Positions 9,480 through 18,215 of a stretch of DNA of 64,000 nt are shown piece after piece; the stretch's first letter is position 1; every line of letters begins with the position of its first letter. The notes under the pieces were generated by a model, which worked only from the letters and a program-made list of their open reading frames with translations, did not search any database and had not been told where the DNA came from. The position numbers and the translations under genes are program-made. Source of the stretch: Streptomyces sp. F001 (GTDB lineage Bacteria; Actinomycetota; Actinomycetes; Streptomycetales; Streptomycetaceae); the NCBI RefSeq assembly GCF_004187715.1, contig NZ_QZWF01000002.1, positions 1 to 64,000 of the forward strand. Direction: 5' to 3'.

Positions 9480-10259
9480 TCACACCGCGAGGACCGCGAC
9501 CCCCGCCTCCTCGAACCGCCGCACTGTGTGCTCGTCCACCGCCGTGTCCGTGACCAGGGTGTCCACCGTCTCCGCGGCGCAGATCCGGGCGAACGCCCGG
9601 CGGCCCAGCTTGCTGGAGTCCGCGGCGACGACCACACGCTCGGCACGCTCGCACAGCAGCCGGTTGATCGACGCCTCCGCCTCGTCGTGCGCCGCCGCGC
9701 CGTGCACCACGTCCAGGGCGACGACACCGAGCACCGCCACGTCGAGGGTGATCTGGCTGAGCACGCCGTCGGCGAGCGGACCGATGAGCTCGTACGACTG
9801 CGCCCGCGCCACCCCGCCCGTCACCACGATCTTGAACTGGGGGCGGACGGCCAGCTCGTTGGCGATGTTGAGCGCGTTGGTGACCACGGTGAGCGCGGGC
9901 GAGCCGGCGGCGAGGTCGCTGCGCACGGCCAGGGCCCGGGCCACTTCGGTGGTGGTCGTGCCGCCGGTCAGCCCCACCGCCTCGCCGGGGGCGACGAGAT
10001 CGGCCACGGCCTTGGCGATGCGCTGCTTCTCGGAGGCGTGCCGGGCGGTCTTGTAGCGCAGGGGAAGCTCGTACGACACGCCGTGCACGACCGCTCCGCC
10101 CCGGGTGCGGACCAGCATCTGCTGCTCGGCGAGCTGGTCGAAGTCACGGCGGATCGTCGCGGCCGAGACCGCCAGCTCGGCAGCCGCCTCCTCGACGTCC
10201 AGTCGGCCGCGCTCGACGAGCAGCTCCAGCAGCGCCTTCCAGCGGGCGTCGCGCGACAT
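9480..10259 (-). CDS. DeoR/AgaR-family transcriptional regulator
   Basis: A 259-aa repressor with an N-terminal DeoR winged helix (VEEAAAELAVSAATIRRDFDQL, about residues 20-40) and a C-terminal sugar-phosphate sensor domain with the phosphate loop GLTGGTTTTEVA and a late VVAADSSKLG motif. These proteins release DNA when they bind a phosphorylated sugar. It lies divergent to a SIS isomerase gene and an aldolase gene, so it probably controls their promoter. ATG at 10259 is chosen because GGAGGG is about 6 nt upstream, while the GTG at 10265 would overlap that site. Confidence 0.88.
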   Translation of the reverse strand: MSRDARWKALLELLVERGRLDVEEAAAELAVSAATIRRDFDQLAEQQMLVRTRGGAVVHGVSYELPLRYKTARHASEKQRIAKAVADLVAPGEAVGLTGGTTTTEVARALAVRSDLAAGSPALTVVTNALNIANELAVRPQFKIVVTGGVARAQSYELIGPLADGVLSQITLDVAVLGVVALDVVHGAAAHDEAEASINRLLCERAERVVVAADSSKLGRRAFARICAAETVDTLVTDTAVDEHTVRRFEEAGVAVLAV

Positions 10260-10315
10260 CCGCACCCTCCGTCCGTTCCTCGTTCTGCGGCGACCCTAGC
10301 GCACCTGACTGTGCG

Positions 10316-10339
10316 CGAAATGCTTGCTGATGCTCGAAA
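10316..10339. promoter_or_regulatory. Candidate DeoR operator between regulator and SIS gene
   Basis: Two copies of CGAAA (10316-10320 and 10335-10339) lie 19 bp apart in the same orientation; on the other strand they read TTTCG. DeoR/AgaR-type repressors commonly bind direct repeats with a TTTCR core, about two helical turns apart. The position, between the divergent regulator and isomerase genes and 45-70 bp before the isomerase ATG, suits an operator. This is inference from pattern and location only. Confidence 0.35.
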
Positions 10340-10383
10340 GTGGGGAGTAACTTGCAAGAACAATCATCAGGGAGGGGTGTCGC

Positions 10384-11259
10384 ATGACGCATGTCGAGGA
10401 CGAGCTGCGCAGCCAACCGGAGTGCTGGACCCGCGCCGCGTCCCTGGCGGCGCGGCACGGGGGCGCGCTGCCCGCACCGGGGGAGCGGGTCGCGATCGTC
10501 GGCTGCGGCACGTCGTACTTCATGGCGCAGGCCGCGGCGGCCCTGCGCGAGGGCGCGGGTGAGGGCGAGACGGACGCCTTCGCGGCCTCGGAGTTCCCGT
10601 ACGGCCGCCCGTACGACCGGGTCGTCGCCCTCACCCGCTCCGGCACCACCACCGAGGTGCTGGACCTGCTCGGAAAGGTGAGCGGCCCCACCCGGACGAC
10701 CGCGATCACCGCCGACCCGAGCACGCCCGTGACGGACGCCGCCGACGACGTCGTCGTGCTCGACTTCGCGGACGAACGGTCCGTCGTGCAGACGCGCTTC
10801 GCGACCACCGCGCTGACCCTGCTGCGCGCCCGCCTCGGACTGCACACCGAGGCCGTCGTCGCCGACGCCCGCACCGCGCTGGCCGCCGAGCTGCCCGAAA
10901 GCCTCGTGGACTGCGGCCAGTTCACCTTCCTCGGCCGCGGCTGGACCGTGGGCCTGGCGCACGAGGCCGCCCTGAAGCTGCGGGAGGCGGCCCAGGCGTG
11001 GACCGAGTCCTACCCGGCGATGGAGTACCGGCACGGACCCATCAGCATCACCACGCGCTCCACCGCGACCTGGATGCTCGGTACGGCGCCGGAAGGGCTC
11101 CCCGAGCAGGTGCGGGCCACCGGTGGCCGATGGATGGCGGGCGGCCTCGACCCGCTCGCCGAGCTGGTCCGCGTACAGCGGCTCGCGGTCGCCGTGGCCC
11201 GAGCCCGAGGCCTGGACCCGGACCGGCCCCGCCACCTCACCCGCTCGGTGATCCTCTGA
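10384..11259 (+). CDS. SIS-domain sugar-phosphate isomerase/deaminase (AgaS-like)
   Basis: A 291-aa protein with two SIS domains. The first sugar-phosphate loop is VAIVGCGTSYFMAQ (about residues 35-48), followed by ALTRSGTTTEV, and the second SIS unit starts at FLGRGWTVGLAHEAALKL, where a GlmS-type AALKLREAAQ helix is present. Such proteins isomerise or deaminate amino-sugar phosphates. A good GGGAGGGG site precedes the ATG. It is followed 20 nt later by a class II aldolase gene and preceded by a divergent DeoR repressor, a typical galactosamine/tagatose-type catabolic unit. The actual sugar is inferred, not proven. Confidence 0.82.
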   Translation: MTHVEDELRSQPECWTRAASLAARHGGALPAPGERVAIVGCGTSYFMAQAAAALREGAGEGETDAFAASEFPYGRPYDRVVALTRSGTTTEVLDLLGKVSGPTRTTAITADPSTPVTDAADDVVVLDFADERSVVQTRFATTALTLLRARLGLHTEAVVADARTALAAELPESLVDCGQFTFLGRGWTVGLAHEAALKLREAAQAWTESYPAMEYRHGPISITTRSTATWMLGTAPEGLPEQVRATGGRWMAGGLDPLAELVRVQRLAVAVARARGLDPDRPRHLTRSVIL

Positions 11260-11279
11260 GCCGCCCGCAAGGAGCAGCC

Positions 11280-12143
11280 GTGCCCCTCGTGACCACCGGT
11301 GCACTCGTCACCCGCGCGGCCGCGGCCCGAGCCGCCGTCGCCGCCTTCAACATCATCACCCTGGAGCACCTCGAGGCGGTCGTCGCGGGCGCCGAGTCCG
11401 TCGGCGCACCCGTCGTCCTCCAGGTCAGCGAGAACGCGGTCAGGTTCCGCCACGGACGACTGCTCCCGCTCGCCCGCGCGGCCGTCGCCGCCGCCGAACG
11501 GGCCGCCGTACCCGTCGCGTTGCACCTCGACCATGTGCAGAGCGACGCCCTGCTGCGGCAGGCACCGGACGCCGGGTTCAGTTCCGTGATGTACGACGCG
11601 TCCCGGCTGCCGTACCAGGAGAACCTGGCCGCGACCCGGGCCGCCGCCGACTGGGCGCACGCCCAAGGGCTCTGGATCGAGGCCGAGTTGGGCGAGGTCG
11701 GCGGCAAGGACGGACGGCCGCCGCTGGACGCCCACGCGCCCGGCGCGCGCACCGACCCCGCCGAGGCCCGCGCCTTCGTCACCGACTCCGGCGTGGACGC
11801 CCTGGCCGTCGCCATCGGCAGCACGCACGCCATGACCACCCGCACCGCCACCCTCGACCACGCCCTCCTCAAACGCCTCTCCGGCACCTTGGACGTCCCC
11901 CTCGTCCTGCACGGCTCCTCGGGTGTCCCGGACGACGAACTGACGGCGGCGGTCGCCGGCGGCATCACCAAGGTCAACGTCGGCACCGCACTCAACATCG
12001 CCATGACCGGCGCGATCAGGGAGTTCCTCACCGCCCACCCCCAGGCGGTCGACTCGCGCAGCTATCTGAGCGTGGGCCGGGAGGCGATGGCACGCGCGGT
12101 GGCACGGATCATCACCACGCTCCGCCGGCCGACTACCGCTTGA
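11280..12143 (+). CDS. Class II aldolase, fructose/tagatose-bisphosphate type
   Basis: A 287-aa zinc-dependent aldolase. Visible landmarks are AAFNIITLEHLEAVVAGAE near the N-terminus, the zinc-site strand VALHLDHVQ (about residues 79-87), EAELGEVGGKDG (zinc/cation loop), and the C-terminal LHGSSGVPDDEL and ITKVNVGTALN phosphate-binding motifs. It splits a ketose bisphosphate into DHAP and an aldehyde. GTG at 11280 follows AAGGAG. The nearby SIS isomerase suggests tagatose-1,6-bisphosphate (GatY/KbaY role) rather than central glycolysis. Its stop region overlaps the convergent rlmG gene by 11 nt. Confidence 0.87.
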   Translation: MPLVTTGALVTRAAAARAAVAAFNIITLEHLEAVVAGAESVGAPVVLQVSENAVRFRHGRLLPLARAAVAAAERAAVPVALHLDHVQSDALLRQAPDAGFSSVMYDASRLPYQENLAATRAAADWAHAQGLWIEAELGEVGGKDGRPPLDAHAPGARTDPAEARAFVTDSGVDALAVAIGSTHAMTTRTATLDHALLKRLSGTLDVPLVLHGSSGVPDDELTAAVAGGITKVNVGTALNIAMTGAIREFLTAHPQAVDSRSYLSVGREAMARAVARIITTLRRPTTA

Positions 12144-13278
12144 CGGCCTTCAGGACCACGAACTTCGGATCACTGGCGACCAGCGAGCTGTTGCCGAACA
12201 GCCGCCGCAGCTTGACGTGATACCCGAGGTGCCGGTTGCCGATCACCCACAGCTCGCCGCCCGGCCGCAGGGCGCGCCGCGCGCCGGTGAACATCCGCCA
12301 CGCCGTCGCATCGGTCGTCGCCTGGTGCGAGTGGAACGGCGGATTGTTCAGCACCAGGTCGACACTGCCGGAGGGCACGCCGGCCAGCCCGTCCCCGACC
12401 CGGAACTCGGCGTGCCCGGGCACGCCGTTCGCCTTGTACGTCGCCTCCGCCGACGCCGCGGCCTGGAACGACTCGTCGACGAACAGCACCTCGGCCTCGG
12501 GGTTCGCCACCGCCACCGCCGTACCGACGACACCGTTCCCGCAGCCCAGATCCACGACCCGCCGCGGGCCGCGCGTGTCCGGCAGGTGGTTCAGGAGGAA
12601 GCGGGTGCCGATGTCCAGCCGGTCGGCGCAGAAGACGCCCGCATGGTTGACGGCGGTGTGCCCGGACACCGGACCGATGCCGCCGGGCAGCACGTAGCTG
12701 TACGGCCACGGGTTGTCGGGCCGGACGAGGGACGGATCCGGCGTGCAGAAGATCAGCCGGGCCTTCTTCTCGGCGAGCGAGGTACGGGTCGGGCCGAGGA
12801 TCCGCTCGAACAGGTTCAGCGTCGAGGTGTGGATCTCCTTCACCATGCCGGCGCCCACGACGACCGTGCCCGGGTGCACGGCGGGCGCCAGCCGCAGCAG
12901 CTGGTCCTCCAGCAGCGCCAGGCTCTTCGGCACCCGCACCAGCAGCACGTCCACCCGGTCGGGCGGCGGATCCTGGGTGGTGAGCAGGCGAACTGTGCCG
13001 GGCTCGACGCCACCCCGGGCGAGGTTCGCGCGGGTCGCCTCCTGCGTCAGGAACGAGTCCGTGATCTGCACCGGCCTGTGCGCCGCCAGCGCGGTCACCA
13101 GTGCGCCCCAGCGGTCGCCGAGCACCACGACCGTGCCGGACAGCGGCACGCCCTCGCTCGCGAGGTGTCGCAGCAGGTACTCGTCGGAGGCGTCCCAGGC
13201 ACGCAGGCGGTCACGGGGGTCCTCGGGAAAGCGAGTCAGTGCGAGCTCGCCCCAGGGCGTCGTCATACGGTCGTTCAT
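12133..13278 (-). CDS. rlmG: RlmG-like 23S rRNA (guanine-N2) methyltransferase
   Basis: A 381-aa protein with the duplicated architecture of RlmG/RsmC: a degenerate N-terminal methyltransferase-like domain (residues about 1-190) and a catalytic C-terminal domain with motif I VVDLGCGNGVVG (about 242-252) and motif IV NNPPFH (about 311-316), the signature of N2-guanine methylation. In E. coli RlmG modifies G1835 of 23S rRNA. ATG at 13278 gives the full N-terminus; ATG at 13266 is an alternative. It is convergent with, and overlaps, the aldolase gene. The distinction between RlmG and RsmC rests on general resemblance. Confidence 0.82.
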   Translation of the reverse strand: MNDRMTTPWGELALTRFPEDPRDRLRAWDASDEYLLRHLASEGVPLSGTVVVLGDRWGALVTALAAHRPVQITDSFLTQEATRANLARGGVEPGTVRLLTTQDPPPDRVDVLLVRVPKSLALLEDQLLRLAPAVHPGTVVVGAGMVKEIHTSTLNLFERILGPTRTSLAEKKARLIFCTPDPSLVRPDNPWPYSYVLPGGIGPVSGHTAVNHAGVFCADRLDIGTRFLLNHLPDTRGPRRVVDLGCGNGVVGTAVAVANPEAEVLFVDESFQAAASAEATYKANGVPGHAEFRVGDGLAGVPSGSVDLVLNNPPFHSHQATTDATAWRMFTGARRALRPGGELWVIGNRHLGYHVKLRRLFGNSSLVASDPKFVVLKAVKR

Positions 13279-13335
13279 CGTGCCGTCAAGGCTAACCGAG
13301 CCGCAGCTCAGGGCCGGTGCGGGAGGATGGACGGC

Positions 13336-14073
13336 ATGGAGGCCGAGCTGTTCCCCAGGAACCGTACGGAGATCGCGCCGGGTGCGGTGCACGTGCCGGA
13401 CTGGCTCGACGCGGAGCGTCAGCGCGAGCTGCTGAGCGCCTGCCGGGAATGGGCGCGCCCGCCCGCGGGACTGCGCACGGTCCGCACGCCCGGCGGCGGC
13501 ACGATGACCGCCCGCCAGGTCTGCCTGGGCCGGCACTGGGGCGTTGTACGGAGGTGCCCGAACTGCGGTCGAGCCGTACGGGACAACCCCGAGTGCCCTG
13601 GCCGGCACGGGTACCCGTACGCCTACGCCCGCACGGTCGTCGACGGAGACGGCGCCCCCGTGAAGCCGTTCCCGGCGTGGCTCGGTGAGCTGGGCCGGCG
13701 CGCGGTGGCCGACGCGCTCGGCGCACAGGCGGCCACGGGAGCCGCGTACGACATCGCGCTGATCAACTTCTACGACGGCGACGCCCACATGGGCATGCAC
13801 CGCGACAGCGACGAGAAGTCCGCCGCGCCGGTGGTGTCCCTGAGCCTCGGTGACACCTGCGTCTTCCGGTTCGGCAACACCGAGACCCGGGCCCGGCCCT
13901 ACACGGACGTCGAGCTGCGCAGCGGTGATCTGTTCGTGTTCGGCGGGCCGTCGCGGATGGCGTACCACGGGGTGCCGCGGGTGCATGCCGGCACCGCACC
14001 GCCCTGGCTCGGCCTGGCCGGACGGCTGAACATCACCCTGCGGGTCAGCGGCTTCCCGGCGGACACCGGCTGA
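13336..14073 (+). CDS. alkB: AlkB-type 2-oxoglutarate/Fe(II) dioxygenase (DNA alkylation repair)
   Basis: A 245-aa member of the AlkB family, which removes methyl groups from bases such as 1-meA and 3-meC by oxidation. The iron site is seen as HRDSDE (first His and Asp, about residues 156-158) and YHGVPRV (second His); the 2-oxoglutarate arginines are in GRLNITLRVSG. Residues about 69-92 (VVRRCPNCG ... ECPGRHG) form a cysteine-rich insertion between RHW and YPYAYAR that I do not recall from other AlkB proteins. ATG at 13336 is preferred because GGGAGG is 9 nt upstream; the ATG at 13327 touches that site. Confidence 0.85.
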   Translation: MEAELFPRNRTEIAPGAVHVPDWLDAERQRELLSACREWARPPAGLRTVRTPGGGTMTARQVCLGRHWGVVRRCPNCGRAVRDNPECPGRHGYPYAYARTVVDGDGAPVKPFPAWLGELGRRAVADALGAQAATGAAYDIALINFYDGDAHMGMHRDSDEKSAAPVVSLSLGDTCVFRFGNTETRARPYTDVELRSGDLFVFGGPSRMAYHGVPRVHAGTAPPWLGLAGRLNITLRVSGFPADTG

Positions 14074-14100
14074 CGTGCGGATCATGGGAGACTCGCCCTC

Positions 14101-15345
14101 ATGAGCGGCAAGGCGGACCCCCGGCCGGCGGGGGAAGGGACCACCTCGAGGACGCGACTGGACCGGGGGCGCGGCGCGCTCGGGCCCGCGTTGGAGCTCG
14201 TGCACACCGGGCGGGCCCCGACCCGGGCCGTGCTCACCGCCGAACTCGGCGTCACCCGGGCCACGGCCGGCGCGGTGGCCGCCGAGCTGGAGGCGTTGGG
14301 GCTGATCCGGGTCGACGCCAGGCCGGGTGCCGCCGCCGGTTCCCAGGGCCGCCCCTCGCACCGGCTGGAGCTCGCCGAGGACGGGCCCGTGGCGCTGGCC
14401 GCGCAGGTGCACGCCGACGGGTTCCGGGCGGCACTGGTCGGACTCGGCGGGCGGATCGTGGCGACCGCGCCCGGCTGCGAGGTCGTCGACGCCGATCCGG
14501 CGAAGGTGCTCGGGTCCGTCGTGGACGCCGGTGCGGAGCTGCTGCGGGAGACCGGGCGGCGGTGCGTGGGCGCCGGTCTCGCGGTTCCGTCGGCGGTCGC
14601 GGAGCCGGAGGGCCTGGCGCTGAACCCACTGCACCTGGCGTGGCCGGCGGGCGCGCCCGTGCGGGAGATTTTCGCCGAGTGCGTCCGCGCGGCCGGCGTC
14701 ACCGGACCGGCCTTCGCGGCCAACGACGTCAATCTCGCCGCGCTCGCCGAGCACCGGCACGGCGCCGGGCGCGGCTCCCGCGACCTGCTGTGCGTGGCCA
14801 CCGGGCACCGCGGGGTCGGCGGTGCACTGGTGCTCGACGGGCGGCTGCACTCGGGCAGTTCGGGCCTCGCCCTCGAAGTCGGCCACCTCACCGTCAACCC
14901 CGAGGGCCGCCCCTGCCACTGCGGCAGCCGCGGCTGCCTCGACGTCGAGGCCGACCCGCTGGCCTTCCTCACGACGGCGGGCCGCGAGCCGGGCCCCGAG
15001 GTGTCCCTGCTCCAGCAGGCCAACGACCTGATCCGGCACGAGTACGACGCCCCTGGCGTGCGCGCTGCCGCAGAGGCCCTCATCGACCGCCTCGGCCTCG
15101 GACTCGCCGGCCTGGTGAACATCCTCAACCCCGACCGGATCATCCTCGGCGGCCTGCACCGCACCCTCCTGGACGCCGACCCCGACCGGCTGCGCGCGGT
15201 CGTCGCCGACCGCAGCCTGTGGGGCCGCAGCGGCGGCGTCCCCATCCTGGCCTGCTCCCTCGACCACAACAGCCTGGTCGGCGCCGCGGAGTTGGCGTGG
15301 CAGCCGGTGCTGGACGATCCGCTGGGTGCACTGGCGACGGCGTGA
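14101..15345 (+). CDS. ROK-family transcriptional regulator
   Basis: A 414-aa protein with an N-terminal winged helix (RAVLTAELGVTRATAGAVAAELEALGLI, shown here only in part as a HTH at about residues 40-65) and a C-terminal ROK/sugar-kinase-like fold. The ROK zinc motif is recognisable as PCHCGSRGCLDVEAD at about residues 268-282, and VNILNPDRIILGG closes the nucleotide-binding fold. ROK regulators of this length (NagC/XylR/Mlc type) repress sugar genes and respond to sugars or sugar phosphates. There is no linked sugar operon downstream, since the gene is convergent with ilvY after only 3 nt, so its targets are probably elsewhere. Confidence 0.85.
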   Translation: MSGKADPRPAGEGTTSRTRLDRGRGALGPALELVHTGRAPTRAVLTAELGVTRATAGAVAAELEALGLIRVDARPGAAAGSQGRPSHRLELAEDGPVALAAQVHADGFRAALVGLGGRIVATAPGCEVVDADPAKVLGSVVDAGAELLRETGRRCVGAGLAVPSAVAEPEGLALNPLHLAWPAGAPVREIFAECVRAAGVTGPAFAANDVNLAALAEHRHGAGRGSRDLLCVATGHRGVGGALVLDGRLHSGSSGLALEVGHLTVNPEGRPCHCGSRGCLDVEADPLAFLTTAGREPGPEVSLLQQANDLIRHEYDAPGVRAAAEALIDRLGLGLAGLVNILNPDRIILGGLHRTLLDADPDRLRAVVADRSLWGRSGGVPILACSLDHNSLVGAAELAWQPVLDDPLGALATA

Positions 15346-15348
15346 CGC

Positions 15349-16209
15349 CTACGGCGTCCGCTCCGTCAGACTCCACAGCGCCGCCACCGCCGGGCGGCGC
15401 AGATCGGTCCGCCGGACGCACAGCCCGATCGGCAACGGCTCCGGCGGCGGACCAGGGGCGGGGACCGCCGACAGCCGGTCGTGCATCGAGCTGTGCTCCA
15501 GTACGAGGCGGGGGACCACGCCGGTGCCGCAGCCGAGGGCGACCAGCGTCAACAGCCCTTCGTGGCCGTCCGGTTCGCAGGCCAGCTCGGGAACCCGCCC
15601 GCGCCCCCGGAACCAGCGGTCGGCCGCCTCCCGGACCAGGCCCCGGTGCGGCAGCACGAAGGGCCCTTCCAGACCGGAGTCCGGCCGGTCCCGGGCGGTC
15701 ACGAAGACCAGCTCGGTGACCGCGACCGTCCGGCTCACCAGCGGCTCCGGCAGCCGCGCCGGGATCCCCGCGACCGCCACGTCCACCTCCCCCTCGTCCA
15801 GCCGGGCCAGCGCGGCCGCCGCGTCTCCGGTGCGCAGATCCAGCCGTACCTGCGGATGCGTGGCGCGAAACGGCCCCAACAGGTCGGCCAGGAGTGCCTG
15901 ACAGGCGGTCACCGTGGCGAACACCGTGAGACGGCCGGTGAGTTCGGCCGGGTCGGGATGCTCCTCGCGGTAGGAACGCCACAACTCCAGTGCCTGGACG
16001 GCGTAGGCACGGAAGCGATGCCCCTCCGCCGTCAGCGACACCCCGCGCGGACCCCGGTCGAACAGTCGGTGCCCGAGGTCCGCCTCCAGCCGCTGCACGG
16101 TCCGGGTCAGCGTCGCGGGACTCACATGACAGTCGAGGCTCGTCCGCCCGAAGTTCAGCGTCTGCGCCAGATGGAGGAAGAGGCGCAGCTCCCGGTGATC
16201 GTCGCGCAT
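15349..16209 (-). CDS. ilvY: LysR-family activator, IlvY-like
   Basis: A 286-aa LysR protein. The N-terminal HTH is clear (LRLFLHLAQTLNFGRTSLD, then VSPATLTRTVQRLEADLG), followed by a periplasmic-binding-like effector domain with VRLDLRTGDAAAALARLDEGEVD. It is divergent from ilvC with a shared 90-bp promoter region, the same arrangement as E. coli ilvY-ilvC, where IlvY activates ilvC in response to acetohydroxy acids. ATG at 16209 begins MRDDHRELRLFL as in the enteric protein. The identity is therefore supported by both sequence and context. Confidence 0.85.
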   Translation of the reverse strand: MRDDHRELRLFLHLAQTLNFGRTSLDCHVSPATLTRTVQRLEADLGHRLFDRGPRGVSLTAEGHRFRAYAVQALELWRSYREEHPDPAELTGRLTVFATVTACQALLADLLGPFRATHPQVRLDLRTGDAAAALARLDEGEVDVAVAGIPARLPEPLVSRTVAVTELVFVTARDRPDSGLEGPFVLPHRGLVREAADRWFRGRGRVPELACEPDGHEGLLTLVALGCGTGVVPRLVLEHSSMHDRLSAVPAPGPPPEPLPIGLCVRRTDLRRPAVAALWSLTERTP

Positions 16210-16256
16210 GCCCTTCGACCTCGCTGTTTCAGGTGACGAAACGGTGCGCTGCATAA

Positions 16257-16273
16257 GTTGCGCTTGCTGCAAC
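16257..16273. promoter_or_regulatory. Candidate IlvY operator in the ilvY-ilvC intergenic region
   Basis: GTTGC and GCAAC flank a 7-bp spacer (GTTGC-N7-GCAAC), a perfect dyad that also fits the LysR T-N11-A rule (T16259 to A16271). It lies 27 bp before the ilvC ATG and 48 bp before the ilvY ATG. TTGC-N7-GCAA is the kind of site IlvY recognises in enteric bacteria. Confidence 0.6.
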
Positions 16274-16299
16274 ACCAGCGTGGAGCCTACAACTCGACC

Positions 16300-17769
16300 A
16301 TGACCTCCACCACCTACACCTCCCGCGTCTTCCCCCTCGAAACGATGAACGTGCCCGGCGGCACCGAGACCATCCTGCGCGGCGGCCGGCACCTCTTCCC
16401 GCTGCTGCCGCAGGCCTTCGCCGGCGTCCGCCGCATCGGCGTGATCGGCTGGGGCCCACAGGGCCGCGCCCAGGCCCGCAACCTGCGCGACTCCCTCGCC
16501 GGCACCGGCATCCGGGTGGCCGTCGGACTGCGCCCCGGCTCCCGCTCGGCCGCCGACGCCCGCGCCCACGGCTTCACCGAGGAGGACGGCACGCTCGGCG
16601 ACTGGCTCGCCGTCACCGCCGAGAGCGACCTGGTGATCCTGCTGATCGCCGACGCCGCGCTCGCCGCCCACCACCCGGAGATCTTCGCCGTCCTGAAGCC
16701 GGGCGCCGTCATCGGCCTCTCGCACGGCTTCCTGCTCGGCCACCTGCGGGAGACAGGCGCCCAGTTCCCGCAGGGCCACGGGGTGATCGCCGTGTGCCCC
16801 AAGGGGATGGGTGACTCCGTGCGCAGGCTCTACGAGCAGGGCGCCGATATCAACGGCGCCGGAATCAACAGCAGTTTCGCCGTGCACGCCGACCCCGACG
16901 GCCGGGCCGTCGACCTCGCGCTCGGCTGGTCGGTGGCGCTGGGCTCGCCGTACACCTTCCGCACCACGCTCGACAGCGAGTACCTGTCGGACATCGTCGG
17001 CGAGCGCGCCATCCTGCTCGGCGCCGTGCACGGCATCGTCGAGAGCCTGTACGCCCGTTACCGCCTCGCCGGGGACGACGAAGTGACGGCGTACGAGCGC
17101 TCGTGCGAGAACGTCACCGGCCCGATCGCCCGCACGATCTCCCGGGCCGGCCTGAGGGCGGTGCGCGAGGGCCTGGACGCCGTAGGCCGGGACGTCTTCG
17201 ACCGCGCGTACACGGCGACCTACGGACCCGCGCGCGAGATCGTCGCCGAGATCTACGACGAGGTCGCCGACGGCACCGAGCTGCGCAGCGTTATCCTGGC
17301 CGAACAGCGGCTCGGCACGCGCAGGGTGAGCCGGATCGGCGGCTCGCCGATGTGGGCCGTGAGCGAGCGGGCGCACGCCCGGCGGGCCGAACGGGAGCTG
17401 CCCGTCGACCCGTTCACCGCCGGGGTGTTCGTCGCCACCATGACGGCCCAGGTCGACGAGTTCGCCGAGCGGGGCCACCCCTGGTCGGAGATCGTCAACG
17501 AATCCGTCATCGAGGCCGTCGACTCACTGTTGCCCTACATGCACGCCCGGGACGTGGCCTACATGGTCGGCAACTGCTCCCGCACGGCGCGCCTCGGCGC
17601 CCGCCGCTGGGGCCCGCGCTTCCAGGCGGCGTACGAGCAGATCGCCTACCCGGCCGCCGAACTCCCCGCGGACATCGCCCTGTTGAGCGCCTTCGACACC
17701 CACCCCGTGCATGAGGCTCTGGCCGCGGCGGCAAAGCTCCGACCGTCCGTGGACATTGCCGTGGCCTAG
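16300..17769 (+). CDS. ilvC: Ketol-acid reductoisomerase, long class II form
   Basis: A 489-aa enzyme that converts acetolactate or acetohydroxybutyrate to the dihydroxy acid in valine/isoleucine synthesis, with NADPH and magnesium. The dinucleotide fold GVIGWGPQGRAQARN is at about residues 48-62. The length and the duplicated C-terminal helical domain (ESVIEAVDSLLPYMHARDVAYMVGN and a second set of acidic ligands) match the class II KARI of E. coli and plants, not the ~330-aa class I enzyme usual in Streptomyces ilvBNC operons. It is divergent from ilvY. Its stop codon overlaps that of the convergent tautomerase gene. Confidence 0.9.
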   Translation: MTSTTYTSRVFPLETMNVPGGTETILRGGRHLFPLLPQAFAGVRRIGVIGWGPQGRAQARNLRDSLAGTGIRVAVGLRPGSRSAADARAHGFTEEDGTLGDWLAVTAESDLVILLIADAALAAHHPEIFAVLKPGAVIGLSHGFLLGHLRETGAQFPQGHGVIAVCPKGMGDSVRRLYEQGADINGAGINSSFAVHADPDGRAVDLALGWSVALGSPYTFRTTLDSEYLSDIVGERAILLGAVHGIVESLYARYRLAGDDEVTAYERSCENVTGPIARTISRAGLRAVREGLDAVGRDVFDRAYTATYGPAREIVAEIYDEVADGTELRSVILAEQRLGTRRVSRIGGSPMWAVSERAHARRAERELPVDPFTAGVFVATMTAQVDEFAERGHPWSEIVNESVIEAVDSLLPYMHARDVAYMVGNCSRTARLGARRWGPRFQAAYEQIAYPAAELPADIALLSAFDTHPVHEALAAAAKLRPSVDIAVA

Positions 17770-18197
17770 GACGACGGTCCGGTGAGGGTGGGGGAATCGA
17801 CGGGCGCGGGGCTGTCGGCGTACTGCGCGACCCCCTCGCCGAACGACCAGTCGACGGGCTCGTTCTCGAGCAGGTTGACGAACACGTTCCGCGGCTCGGT
17901 CCCCGCGTACTCGTGGGCGAGTTCTGCTGTCCGCCGGAACAGCGCCTGCTTCTGCGCGGGTGTCCGCCCGGAGCGCATCGTGATCGTGACGAACACGAGG
18001 CCGTCGTCCCGGCGGATGCCGAGATAGCCGTCGTCGTAGCGCAGGGTGTTTCGGCTGCCGTCATGACCGACCAGCACCTGGAACCGGTCGTCGGCCGGAA
18101 TCCCGATGGCCTCCACCAGGGCGTCGTGCACGGCACGGCCGAGGGCCTCCAGCCGCTCGGGGTCGGATCCGAGGGCATCGATGCGGACGAAGGGCAT
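17766..18197 (-). CDS. Tautomerase (4-oxalocrotonate tautomerase superfamily)
   Basis: A 143-aa protein that begins MPFVRIDALG. Proline 2, which becomes the N-terminal catalytic base after methionine removal, is present, and the beta-alpha-beta pattern (PERLEALGRAVHDALVEAIGIP, partly shown) followed by FQVLVGHD and VFVTITMRSGRTPAQKQALF is that of the longer tautomerase family. The substrate is unknown. The last ~15 residues are Pro/Ser-rich and probably disordered. It lies 25 nt upstream of nothing related; the next minus-strand gene at 18216-18392 may be cotranscribed. The stop overlaps the ilvC stop at a CCTAGG. Confidence 0.78.
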   Translation of the reverse strand: MPFVRIDALGSDPERLEALGRAVHDALVEAIGIPADDRFQVLVGHDGSRNTLRYDDGYLGIRRDDGLVFVTITMRSGRTPAQKQALFRRTAELAHEYAGTEPRNVFVNLLENEPVDWSFGEGVAQYADSPAPVDSPTLTGPSS

Positions 18198-18215
18198 GTG
18201 TGGGGGTCCTCCTTG

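Noticed and set aside
9480..10259. Naming the DeoR gene agaR and the SIS gene agaS
   Set aside because: Gene order fits amino-sugar catabolism, but the substrate is not shown, so symbols were not given.
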